Shown: positions 1-6,636 of the stretch, one piece after another | Layout: every line of letters starts with the position of its first letter | Numbering within the stretch: position 1 is the stretch's first letter | Source of the DNA: Planctomycetota bacterium | GTDB taxonomy: Bacteria > Planctomycetota > PLA2 > JAEUHO01 | DNA: 13,582 bases | Assembly (NCBI GenBank): GCA_024639415.1 | Contig: JAHEIK010000053.1 | Coordinates: 533-14,114, forward strand | Reading direction: 5' to 3' | Translations under genes and position numbers: made by a program | The notes under the pieces: model-generated | The model's input: only the letters and a program-made list of their open reading frames with translations | The model's database searches: none | Told to the model about the DNA's origin: nothing

Positions 1-55
1 CGATGTGCCCTCGCCAGCTCGGGCACTAGCTCGAACGCGGTTTCACACCAACCGG

Positions 56-97
56 AAGGCCGTACGCCATAGCAGGCGTGCGGCCTTCTTTCGTTTT
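56..97 (+). terminator. Rho-independent terminator of an upstream gene
   Basis: A 13-bp stem (56-68 AAGGCCGTACGCC paired with 75-87 GGCGTGCGGCCTT, with one G-U pair) encloses a 6-nt loop and is followed by a T-rich run, CTTTCGTTTT (88-97). This is a textbook intrinsic terminator on the + strand. It ends a unit whose gene lies mostly to the left of the window: bases 1-55 hold only its tail, and I cannot tell whether that tail is protein-coding or RNA. It also shows that the next gene cannot sensibly start at the early in-frame ATG at position 5. Confidence 0.85.
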
Positions 98-193
98 GCC
101 GCGACTTCGCGTGCGGGTCCGCGCGGACTGGAATCGGTGGCGGACGCGGGGGGGCACCTGAGGTCGCCCGCGGCCCGGGTACCGTGGCGCGCC

Positions 194-2617
194 ATGCGCA
201 CGCTGCCCGGCCTCGTCCTGCTTGCCCTGCTGCTGTTTGGCGCGGGCTGCGACGAGAACGCGCCGGCGGAGCAGCCGAATGCCAAGCCCACGGAGGGGCC
301 CGTGAAGACCAACCGTCTCGCCAAGGAGCGCAGTCCGTACCTGCGCCAGCACCAGCACAATCCCGTCGACTGGTTCCCCTGGGGCGAGGAGGCCTTCGCG
401 CAGGCGCGCAAGGACGACAAGCCGATCCTGCTCTCCGTCGGCTACGCCGCGTGCCACTGGTGCCACGTCATGGAGCACGAGTCCTTCGAGGACGAGGCCA
501 CGGCGCAGGCCATGAACGCGGCCTTCGTGTGCGTGAAGGTCGACCGCGAGGAGCGCCCCGACATCGACCGGGTGTACATGAACTTCGTCCAGTTGCGCGC
601 AGGACGCGGCGGCTGGCCGATGACGGTCCTGCTCACGCCCGACGGCAAGCCGTTCTGGGGCGGTACCTACCTGCAGGCCGAGGCCGTACGTCAGCTGTGC
701 GCCAACGTCACCCAGGCCTGGCAGGACCAGCGCGAGGAGATCGAGCGCACGGCCCAGGCGTACGTGGAGCAGGTGGCGCGCTTCAGCGACGGGCCGGACG
801 TGCCGGAGACCGACGACAGCGACGCCAAGATCCTCGAGACCATGCGCAACGCCCTGGGCGCGCGCTACGACCGGGCCAACGGAGGCTACGGCTCGCGGCC
901 CAAGTTCCCGCCGCACACGAAGCTGCTCTACTTCCTCGACGACGGCGGCAACCGCATGCGCAAGGAGGAGCGCGAGCAGGTCTTCGGGACCCTCGACGCA
1001 CTCGAGCGCGGCGGTATCCACGACCAAGCCGGCGGCGGCTTCCATCGCTACAGCACGGACGAGCGCTGGTTCCTGCCGCACTTCGAGAAGATGCTCTACG
1101 ACAACGCCCTGCTGGCCCAGGCCTTCGCCGCGGCGTACGGCCAGACGCAGGAGCCGCGCTACCGCCGCGTGGTCGAGCGCCTGTTCGGCTGGCTCGAGCG
1201 CGAGATGAAACAGGAGGCGGGCGGCTACGCCTCCAGCCTCGACGCGGACACGGACGGCGAAGAGGGCACGACCTACACCTGGACGGACGAGGAACTCGCC
1301 GCAGCGCTCTCCGGCGCGGAGCTGACGCTGGTCAAGGACGTGTACGGGGTCCAGCGGGGCGGCAACTTCCGCGACGAGGCAACGCATGCCACGACCGGAC
1401 GCAGCATCCTCTTCTGGGGCGACAGCCTCGCCGGCGAGGCGAAGACCCGCGGCATCGAGCCCGCCGCGCTGCGCAAGCAGACCGACGCCGCGCTCGACAA
1501 GCTGATGGCCGTGCGCGTCAAGCGGGCGCAGCCGGGCCTGGACGACAAGGTCATCACCGGCTGGAACGGCCTGCTGCTGTCCGCCTTCGCACGCGCCGGA
1601 CGCGATCTGGAGAGCGCCGAGTACCTCGATCGCGGCCGTAGCCTCGCGCGCTTCCTGCTCGAGCGCTCGCGCCGGGAGGACGGCACGCTGCTGCGCTTCC
1701 CCAGGGGCTCGGGCCCCGAGATCCCCGGTTTCGGTGAGGACTACGTGCACCTGATCGAGGGTCTGCTCGACCTGGCCGAGGCGACGCAAGAGCAGGCGTG
1801 GTCCGACGCCGCGCGCGTGCTCGCGGATCGCTACAACGACGAGTTCGAGGACAAGGAGGCGGGCGGCTTCTACGCCACGTCCGCGAAGCAGCACGAGACG
1901 CTCATCGCGCGCGGCAAGGAGACCTGGGACAGCCCGATCCCGTCGGAGAACGGCACCGCGGCGCGCTTGAATCTGCGCCTGTACACGCTGACCGGCGAGG
2001 ACGGCTACCGGCGCGCGGCCGATCGCGCGCTCAGCGCCTTCCGCCCCCTGATGGCGCACCCGCGCATGACGACCGGAACGATGGCCATGATTCGCGCCCT
2101 CACGCTACGTATGGAGTTGGAGTCGGCCGGTGCGGCCGGCGTGCTCCGCGGCGACGTCCACGCGCGCCACGGCGTCGTGCAGGTCGACGTGTTCGTGGAG
2201 CGCGAGGAGGCCAAGCCCGGCGCCCGTGTCGGCGTCGTCGTGCGCGTGACCCTCGAGGAGGGCTGGCACGTGAACGCGGCCGTGCCCAGCAAGCAGGACC
2301 TGATCCCGACGCGGCTGGCCACGGCGGACAAGGCGCCCGCGCGGCTCGCGGACGTGGTCTTTCCCAAGGCGGTGGAGAAGACGCTCGGCTCCCTGGGCGC
2401 AGGCCCCCTGCAGCTCCACATGGGCACCTTCGACATCCGCGGCGTGCTGGTCGTCCCCGAGGACGCGCCGCCCGGGCCGCGCACGATCCCGCTGCTGCTG
2501 AGCCTCTCGGCGTGCGACGCGCGTACATGCCAGCCGCCGCAGGAGATCCGCCTGGAGGTCCCGCTGCGCTACGGCGCTGAAACCGGACCGCGCCGCCACC
2601 CGTCGCTGTTCCGCTAG
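194..2617 (+). CDS. YyaL/DUF255 thioredoxin-domain lipoprotein with a C-terminal DsbD-alpha-like domain
   Basis: This 807-residue protein belongs to the YyaL/SPATA20 (DUF255) family, whose biochemical role is not firmly known. Residues 1-20 look like a lipoprotein signal ending in FGAGC, although the residue at -3 is Gly rather than the usual Leu. The thioredoxin-like domain follows, with the family motif ACHWCHVMEHESF (Cys87, Cys90) and GGWPMTVLLTPDGKPFWGG. A six-hairpin (alpha/alpha) domain carries HFEKMLYDNALL and DDKVITGWNGLLLSAFA. From about residue 653 an extra beta-rich domain ends in SACDARTCQPP (Cys774, Cys779), resembling the CxxxxC..PP signature of the DsbD N-terminal domain. The start at 194 puts the signal peptide at the N terminus; longer versions run through the terminator upstream. 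I see no Shine-Dalgarno site. An OsmC-family gene follows 68 nt downstream. Family assignment is firm; the lipoprotein and DsbD-alpha calls are inference. Confidence 0.9.
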   Translation: MRTLPGLVLLALLLFGAGCDENAPAEQPNAKPTEGPVKTNRLAKERSPYLRQHQHNPVDWFPWGEEAFAQARKDDKPILLSVGYAACHWCHVMEHESFEDEATAQAMNAAFVCVKVDREERPDIDRVYMNFVQLRAGRGGWPMTVLLTPDGKPFWGGTYLQAEAVRQLCANVTQAWQDQREEIERTAQAYVEQVARFSDGPDVPETDDSDAKILETMRNALGARYDRANGGYGSRPKFPPHTKLLYFLDDGGNRMRKEEREQVFGTLDALERGGIHDQAGGGFHRYSTDERWFLPHFEKMLYDNALLAQAFAAAYGQTQEPRYRRVVERLFGWLEREMKQEAGGYASSLDADTDGEEGTTYTWTDEELAAALSGAELTLVKDVYGVQRGGNFRDEATHATTGRSILFWGDSLAGEAKTRGIEPAALRKQTDAALDKLMAVRVKRAQPGLDDKVITGWNGLLLSAFARAGRDLESAEYLDRGRSLARFLLERSRREDGTLLRFPRGSGPEIPGFGEDYVHLIEGLLDLAEATQEQAWSDAARVLADRYNDEFEDKEAGGFYATSAKQHETLIARGKETWDSPIPSENGTAARLNLRLYTLTGEDGYRRAADRALSAFRPLMAHPRMTTGTMAMIRALTLRMELESAGAAGVLRGDVHARHGVVQVDVFVEREEAKPGARVGVVVRVTLEEGWHVNAAVPSKQDLIPTRLATADKAPARLADVVFPKAVEKTLGSLGAGPLQLHMGTFDIRGVLVVPEDAPPGPRTIPLLLSLSACDARTCQPPQEIRLEVPLRYGAETGPRRHPSLFR

Positions 2618-2673
2618 CCCGCCCTATGCATGCAGCGCGCGGCCCACCTCGCCGTACCCTGGGCGGTCCCGCG

Positions 2674-2679
2674 AAGGAG
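2674..2679 (+). promoter_or_regulatory. Ribosome binding site setting the OsmC start
   Basis: AAGGAG lies 6 nt before the ATG at 2686. It favours that start over an in-frame ATG at 2626, which would add 20 residues not expected in the OsmC fold. Confidence 0.75.
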
Positions 2680-2685
2680 ACTCCG

Positions 2686-3090
2686 ATGGCCGAGACCCGG
2701 ATCCGTGAAATGCGCGCCCGCACCACCGGCGGGATGCGCGTCGAAGCCACCGACGGCGTCGTCACCACGCACATGGACGAGCCGCCCGAGCTTGGCGGTG
2801 AGGGCACGGCGCCCACGCCCATGCAGCTGCTGGTGGCCGCGCTCGGCGGCTGTACGGCCGTGACCCTGAAGATGTACAGCGCCCGCAAGGCGTGGCCGCT
2901 CGAGGACGTGGACGTGCGTGTCACCCTCGAGACGGGCAAGCCGGACGAGCCGGCTCGCTGGACGCAGCACGTCACGCTCACGGGCGATCTGGACGAGAAG
3001 CAGCGCGAGCGGCTCATGCAGATCGCCGGCAAGTGTCCCGTGCACCGCGTCCTCGAAGGCGAGAACGTCTTCGAGGAACTCGAGGCGTAG
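2686..3090 (+). CDS. OsmC/Ohr-family thiol peroxidase
   Basis: This 134-residue protein is an OsmC-like peroxiredoxin of the YhfA-type subgroup. Such proteins reduce hydroperoxides with a pair of conserved cysteines. The family hallmark TPMQLLVAALGGCTAVTLKM is present, with the first cysteine at residue 56. The second cysteine is residue 117 in AGKCPVHRVLE. Length and fold order match the family, with an N-terminal beta region followed by the long helix after the first Cys. The gene follows the YyaL-like thioredoxin lipoprotein on the same strand, and queF begins 4 nt after its stop, so the two short genes are almost certainly co-transcribed. The physiological substrate cannot be read from the sequence. 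Confidence 0.9.
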   Translation: MAETRIREMRARTTGGMRVEATDGVVTTHMDEPPELGGEGTAPTPMQLLVAALGGCTAVTLKMYSARKAWPLEDVDVRVTLETGKPDEPARWTQHVTLTGDLDEKQRERLMQIAGKCPVHRVLEGENVFEELEA

Positions 3091-3094
3091 TCCC

Positions 3095-3460
3095 GTGGCC
3101 AAGCCCAACGCCGCCGAGACGCTCGAGATCTTCGACAACCCCGCGCCGGGCCGCGACTACGAGATCCTGCACGTTGCGCACGAGTTCACCTCGCTCTGCC
3201 CCGTCACGGGGCAGCCGGACTTCGCCACGCTCACCTTCCGCTACGTGGCGGATGCGAAGTGCGTCGAGCTGAAGAGCCTGAAGCTCTACCTGCAGGGCTA
3301 CCGCAACGAAGGTGTGTTCTACGAAGCGCTCGTGAACCAGTTGCTCGACGACCTCGTCGACGTGCTCGCCCCGCGCTCCATGGAGATCGTCGGGGAGTTC
3401 TCGGTGCGCGGCGGGATGTCCTCGGTCGTCACCGCGCGCTTCCCGGACGGCACGCCGTAG
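3095..3460 (+). CDS. queF: NADPH-dependent 7-cyano-7-deazaguanine reductase (preQ0 reductase), QueF type I
   Basis: QueF reduces the nitrile of preQ0 to the aminomethyl group of preQ1 with two NADPH in queuosine tRNA modification. This 121-residue protein is a short, single-domain (type I) QueF. The catalytic cysteine is Cys35 in FTSLCPVTGQPDF, with the proton-donor aspartate Asp42 seven residues later, the spacing seen in known enzymes. The QueF motif ELKSLKLYLQGYRNEGVFYE follows, and VRGGMSS near the end also matches. The start is a GTG only 4 nt after the osmC-like stop, with GAGG at 3082-3085 inside that gene as a likely ribosome site, so translation is probably coupled. The stop codon TAG lies inside the left arm of a long inverted repeat (3457-3577). 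No other queuosine gene is visible in the window. Confidence 0.95.
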   Translation: MAKPNAAETLEIFDNPAPGRDYEILHVAHEFTSLCPVTGQPDFATLTFRYVADAKCVELKSLKLYLQGYRNEGVFYEALVNQLLDDLVDVLAPRSMEIVGEFSVRGGMSSVVTARFPDGTP

Positions 3461-3577
3461 GGGCGCCCCAAGGCCCTGAGCTTGCGAAGGGCCGCGTGCG
3501 CGCCCGCGAGTCACCCACGGCGGACGGTGCTCCGGGCGCGCACGCGGTGCCGCAGCGGCACCTTGGGGCGCCCCTAC
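3457..3577. repeat. 121-bp nested palindromic element between convergent genes
   Basis: The outer arms are a perfect 17-bp inverted repeat, GTAGGGGCGCCCCAAGG at 3457-3473 and its complement at 3561-3577. Inside lies a second perfect 15-bp inverted repeat, CCGCGTGCGCGCCCG at 3492-3506 and its complement at 3533-3547. That stem continues with GAG/CTC (3508-3510/3530-3532) and CACC/GGTG (3512-3515/3526-3529), broken only by single-base bulges. Two further small hairpins flank it: CCCT/AGGG (3474-3477/3488-3491) and TGCC/GGCA (3548-3560). The whole stretch can thus fold into a four-way, cloverleaf-like structure. It overlaps the queF stop codon and ends 21 nt short of the moeA stop, so it could serve as a bidirectional terminator. 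It could also be a REP- or MITE-like repeat. No T-tract follows either arm. Confidence 0.8.
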
Positions 3578-3598
3578 CGCAAGGCTTCTTGTGCCAGT

Positions 3599-4861
3599 TC
3601 AGGACCGCAACACGTCGTAGAGGTGCACTTCGACGTCGGTGCCCTCGGGCCAGCCCTCGTGGTCCTTCGGGACGATCACGAAGCCGTCCGCCTCCGTCGT
3701 CGAGGACAGGATCGACGCGCCGCGCGCCATGAGGGGCTCGATCGCGGCCCCATCCACCTTGACGCGCACGTAGTCCACACGCCCCAGCACGCTGGCGATC
3801 TTGCGCGTCAGGGCGCCGCGCTGCATCGCGTACGGCCACGCGGGGTCCCGCCCGCCCAGGCGGCGCACCACGCGACCGGCGAAGAAGTCGTACGCGCACA
3901 GGCAGGACACCGGATTGCCGGGCAGTAGGAACACCGGAATGCCCGCCAGCGTTCCCATGCCCGCCGGCGCAGCGGGTCGCAGGCCGACGCCGTGGAAGCG
4001 CAGCTCGCCCAGCTCGCTCAGGAGACGCGGCGCGTGGTCCTCCTGTCCGACGCTGGAGCCGCCCGTGACGATGACGACGTCCGTCCCGAAGGGCTCGAAC
4101 ACGTCCGGATGCACATGCGTCAGTTCCGTGCGCAGGCCCGCTTCGTGGTCCGGCAGGAATGCGATGTGATTCGCGTGGCCACCGTCGCGATCGATGAGGG
4201 CGCGGAGCATCGGCGAGTTGGCGTCGACGATGCATACGCCGTCGGGTCGCTGTCCAGGTACGAGGATCTCGTCGCCGGTGACGATCACGTGCACCTTCGG
4301 CTGCGCAAACACCTTCGGCTGCGCGTGTCCGATCGAGCTGATCACGCCCAGGTCCTGGGGACGCAGGACGCGGCCCGCGGGCAGCACCTCCCGGCCCGCA
4401 CGGATGTCCTCGCCGGGCGCGCCGACATGCTTGCCCACAGGCACGGCGGCCCGGACCCGCAGTGTCCTGCCGTCCTGGGTGCCGTCCTCGGCGCGCAGCA
4501 CCGTATCGGCGCCTGCGGGCACGGGCGCACCGGTCATGATCCGTATCGCTTCGCCCGGGCCCAGCGTGCCGTCATGCGGCCGACCCGGCAGTGAGGTGCC
4601 CACCACCTCGAGCACGATCGGATCGGTCTCGGCGGCACCGAAGGTCGCCTCGCCCCGCAACGCCCAGCCGTCCATCGCCGACCGCGTGAACGCGGGGACG
4701 TCCACCGTGCTCGTCAACGCCTCGGCGAGCACGCGCCCGGCGGCCGCTTCGAGGGGGATCTCCTCGACACGTCGCTCGAGCGGCAGGCAGTCTAGCCACG
4801 CCTGCGCCTCCTCGACGTCGGCGCGCCGTCGGAAGCCGCGCATGCGCACGTCGTGGAACAT
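3599..4861 (-). CDS. moeA: Molybdopterin molybdotransferase MoeA
   Basis: MoeA inserts molybdate into adenylylated molybdopterin, the last step of basic molybdenum cofactor synthesis. This 420-residue protein has the normal family length and motifs in order: DVPAFTRSAMDGWALR (substrate loop), IMTGAPVPAGADTVL, GEDIRAG, VIVTGDEI, a MogA-like core with TGGSSVGQEDH, and FLLPGNPVSCLCAYDFF, followed by the C-terminal beta domain. The ATG at 4861 overlaps the stop of the preceding NuoE-NuoF gene as TGATG, which implies translational coupling; an in-frame ATG seven codons later is an alternative start. The coupling to a diaphorase subunit suggests service to a molybdenum or tungsten enzyme such as formate dehydrogenase. 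No other cofactor-synthesis gene is in the window. Confidence 0.95.
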   Translation of the reverse strand: MFHDVRMRGFRRRADVEEAQAWLDCLPLERRVEEIPLEAAAGRVLAEALTSTVDVPAFTRSAMDGWALRGEATFGAAETDPIVLEVVGTSLPGRPHDGTLGPGEAIRIMTGAPVPAGADTVLRAEDGTQDGRTLRVRAAVPVGKHVGAPGEDIRAGREVLPAGRVLRPQDLGVISSIGHAQPKVFAQPKVHVIVTGDEILVPGQRPDGVCIVDANSPMLRALIDRDGGHANHIAFLPDHEAGLRTELTHVHPDVFEPFGTDVVIVTGGSSVGQEDHAPRLLSELGELRFHGVGLRPAAPAGMGTLAGIPVFLLPGNPVSCLCAYDFFAGRVVRRLGGRDPAWPYAMQRGALTRKIASVLGRVDYVRVKVDGAAIEPLMARGASILSSTTEADGFVIVPKDHEGWPEGTDVEVHLYDVLRS

Positions 4862-6480
4862 CAGGCTCCGGGTGTGCGCAGGTGCTTCTGCACGTCTTCG
4901 GGGAAGTGCTTGATCACGCTCGTCGCCGGATTCAGGACCACCTGTCCCAGGCCGCAGATCGAGGTGAGACGCAGCGCTTCATCCAACTCCGGGAGGAGGT
5001 CCAGCTCACTACCCTCGGCCTGGCCCTCCAGGATGCGCTCGAGGAGCACCACGGCCTTCTCGCTCCCGACGCGGCACGGGACGCACTTCCCGCACGACTC
5101 GTTGCGGAAGAAGCTCACGAGGTTCGTGGCCAGGTCGAACATGTCGCGCCCCTCGGCAACGATCACGACCGCGCCGGATCCGAGCATGCTGCCCGCCTGC
5201 TCCATGGGCGTGAAGTCGAGCGGCGTGTCCGCCTTGGTCGCGGGGAGGAAGGGCGCGCTGGCCCCTCCCGGGCAGAACGCCCGCAGCGCCAGGCCGTCGC
5301 GCATGCCGCCGCCCTGCTGTTCGATGAGGTCGGCGACGGTCGTGCCCATGGGGACGCAGTAGACGCCCGGCTTGGCCACGTCGCCGCAGAGCGACAGGAA
5401 CTTCCAGCCCGTGCCCTCGTTCGTGCCGTGTGCCTTCCAGGCGTCCGCGCCCTCGCTGAGGATCAGCGGCACGAAGGAGAAGGTCTCCACGTTGTTCATC
5501 AGCGTCGGCTTGCCGTGGACGCCGTGGTTCGTGGGGTAGGGGGGCTTGTTGCGCGGCTCGCCGCGGTTGCCCTCGAGCGCTTCGATGAGCGCCGTCTCCT
5601 CGCCAAGGATGTATCCGCCCGGCGAGACGAACAGCGAGAGGTCCACACCCAGCGTGTCGAGCAGGCCCGCTTCGCGGACGCGCTCGATCTCGCGGCGGAT
5701 CGCCTTGGCCTCGCGTGTGTACTCGTGCCGGATGTAGACGACCGCCACGGAGGCCCCGGCCACGAGCGCGCCCGTGAGCACACCCTCGATCACGAGGTGC
5801 GGCAGCTCTTCGAGGATCACGCGGTCCTTGAAGGTGCCCGGCTCGGATTCGTCTGCATTGCAGACGACCCACTTGGGCTCGCCTTGCGCCTCGCGCACGA
5901 AGCGCCACTTGAGGCCGGCCGGGAAGGCCGCGCCACCCATGCCGCGCAGGCCCGCGCTCTGGAGGACCTCCGGTACGTCGAGGCGCGCCTGCGCGCGGTC
6001 CTCGAGGAGGCCGCGCAACACGCCGTAGTGCTCCTCGCGGCTCGTGTACGGATCGCTCGGCCACGCACGCGGTGTTGCGGTGGGCTCGTCCGCGGGCAGG
6101 GCCTTCGCGCCGAGGGCGGCGGCCACGACGTCCGCCGCCGACCAGCGCTCCAGCGGGACATCGTCGACGCAGGCGGCAGGCGCGTGCTCACAGCGCCCGA
6201 GGCACGAGACTTCGTGGACCTCCACGTCGTCCGCATCCGCGAGGCCGTCGCGCAGGGCCTGTGTGTACTCCGGGGCGCCGGCCATGCGGCAGGCCACGTC
6301 GCGGCAGACCGTGACGTGGGCGCGCGGCGGGGGCGTGCGGCGGTAGTGCGGATAGAAGCTGGTGACCTCCTGCAACCGGAACAGGGGCACCTGCGTCTCG
6401 GCGGCGAAGGCACGCAGGGTCTCGTCGGAGAGCCAGCCGTGGGTCGTCTGCAGGTCGTTGAGTTGCTGGAGGAGATTCAT
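4861..6480 (-). CDS. NuoE-NuoF fusion: NAD(H)/FMN diaphorase subunit (NADH dehydrogenase, formate dehydrogenase or hydrogenase type)
   Basis: This 539-residue protein joins a NuoE-like domain (about 1-125) to a NuoF-like domain (about 145-539). The NuoE part has the usual helical start and four [2Fe-2S] ligands in thioredoxin-fold spacing: Cys59, Cys64, Cys93 and Cys97. The NuoF part has the FMN/NAD loop GLRGMGGAAFPAGLKW (178-191), CNADESEPGTFKDR (207-220) and GEETALIEALEG. It ends in the [4Fe-4S] ligands SCGKCVPC (Cys463, 466, 469) and Cys509 in SICGLG. Such proteins pass electrons between NAD(H) and an iron-sulfur chain in complex I, NAD-dependent formate dehydrogenases (FdsGB) or bidirectional hydrogenases (HoxEF). 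The overlap with moeA favours a formate dehydrogenase partner, but no catalytic subunit is present here. No Shine-Dalgarno site precedes the ATG; the upstream stretch is C/T-rich. Confidence 0.92.
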   Translation of the reverse strand: MNLLQQLNDLQTTHGWLSDETLRAFAAETQVPLFRLQEVTSFYPHYRRTPPPRAHVTVCRDVACRMAGAPEYTQALRDGLADADDVEVHEVSCLGRCEHAPAACVDDVPLERWSAADVVAAALGAKALPADEPTATPRAWPSDPYTSREEHYGVLRGLLEDRAQARLDVPEVLQSAGLRGMGGAAFPAGLKWRFVREAQGEPKWVVCNADESEPGTFKDRVILEELPHLVIEGVLTGALVAGASVAVVYIRHEYTREAKAIRREIERVREAGLLDTLGVDLSLFVSPGGYILGEETALIEALEGNRGEPRNKPPYPTNHGVHGKPTLMNNVETFSFVPLILSEGADAWKAHGTNEGTGWKFLSLCGDVAKPGVYCVPMGTTVADLIEQQGGGMRDGLALRAFCPGGASAPFLPATKADTPLDFTPMEQAGSMLGSGAVVIVAEGRDMFDLATNLVSFFRNESCGKCVPCRVGSEKAVVLLERILEGQAEGSELDLLPELDEALRLTSICGLGQVVLNPATSVIKHFPEDVQKHLRTPGA

Positions 6481-6504
6481 CGGGGAGGGAGGATACCGTG
6501 CGGA

Positions 6505-6604
6505 GCCACGGACACTGACACTGACACTGACACTGCCACGGACACTGACACCCGCACCCCCACAGAAGTGTCGGTGTCCGTGTGGGGTGTCCGTGTCGGT
6601 GCCG
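6505..6604. repeat. Inverted hexanucleotide repeat array (GACACY / GTGTCN)
   Basis: From 6505 to 6564 the sequence runs as ten consecutive 6-nt units around a GACACT consensus, with four exact copies at 6511-6534. After a short spacer the complementary unit (GTGTCG, GTGTCC and variants) repeats about six times from 6568 to 6604, with one extra G at 6586. The two halves can pair: 6537-6551 and 6568-6582 form a 15-bp stem with one G-T pair and a 16-nt loop. The array lies between the VWA gene (stop at 6615) and the NuoE-NuoF start (6480), so it would fall in the leader of the latter or act as a stop signal for the former. Confidence 0.8.
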
Positions 6605-6608
6605 CTGC

Positions 6609-6636
6609 GCGCCCCTACGGCTCCGCTTTGCGGAGC
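6609..6636 (-). repeat. Hairpin at the VWA gene 3' end joined to the GTAGGGGCGC motif
   Basis: A perfect 7-bp hairpin (6620-6626 GCTCCGC paired with 6630-6636 GCGGAGC, loop TTT) covers the last codons of the VWA gene. On the coding strand it is followed at once by GTAGGGGCGC (6618-6609), which contains the TAG stop. The same 10-mer forms the ends of the palindromic element at 3457-3577. A further 12-mer, GGTGCCGCTGCG (6598-6609), also recurs there in inverted orientation (3551-3562). Confidence 0.6.

Noticed and set aside
1..55. A possible tRNA or tmRNA 3' end before the terminator (ACCA and a TCGAAC-like stretch)
   Set aside because: I could not build a T-arm with a correct stem around TCGAAC, and ACCA is too far from any paired acceptor stem in view.
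26..2059. A 677-residue open frame on the - strand opposite the YyaL-like gene
   Set aside because: It has no recognisable domain, is rich in Arg/Ala/Val/Leu, and runs through the terminator hairpin at 56-97; the opposite strand has unmistakable family motifs.
4293..4325. An 18-nt near-tandem repeat inside moeA (AQPKVF then AQPKVH in the protein)
   Set aside because: From memory of the family, the distance from the SIG segment to TGDE is normal, so no insertion is needed to explain it; the likeness may be chance or local conversion.
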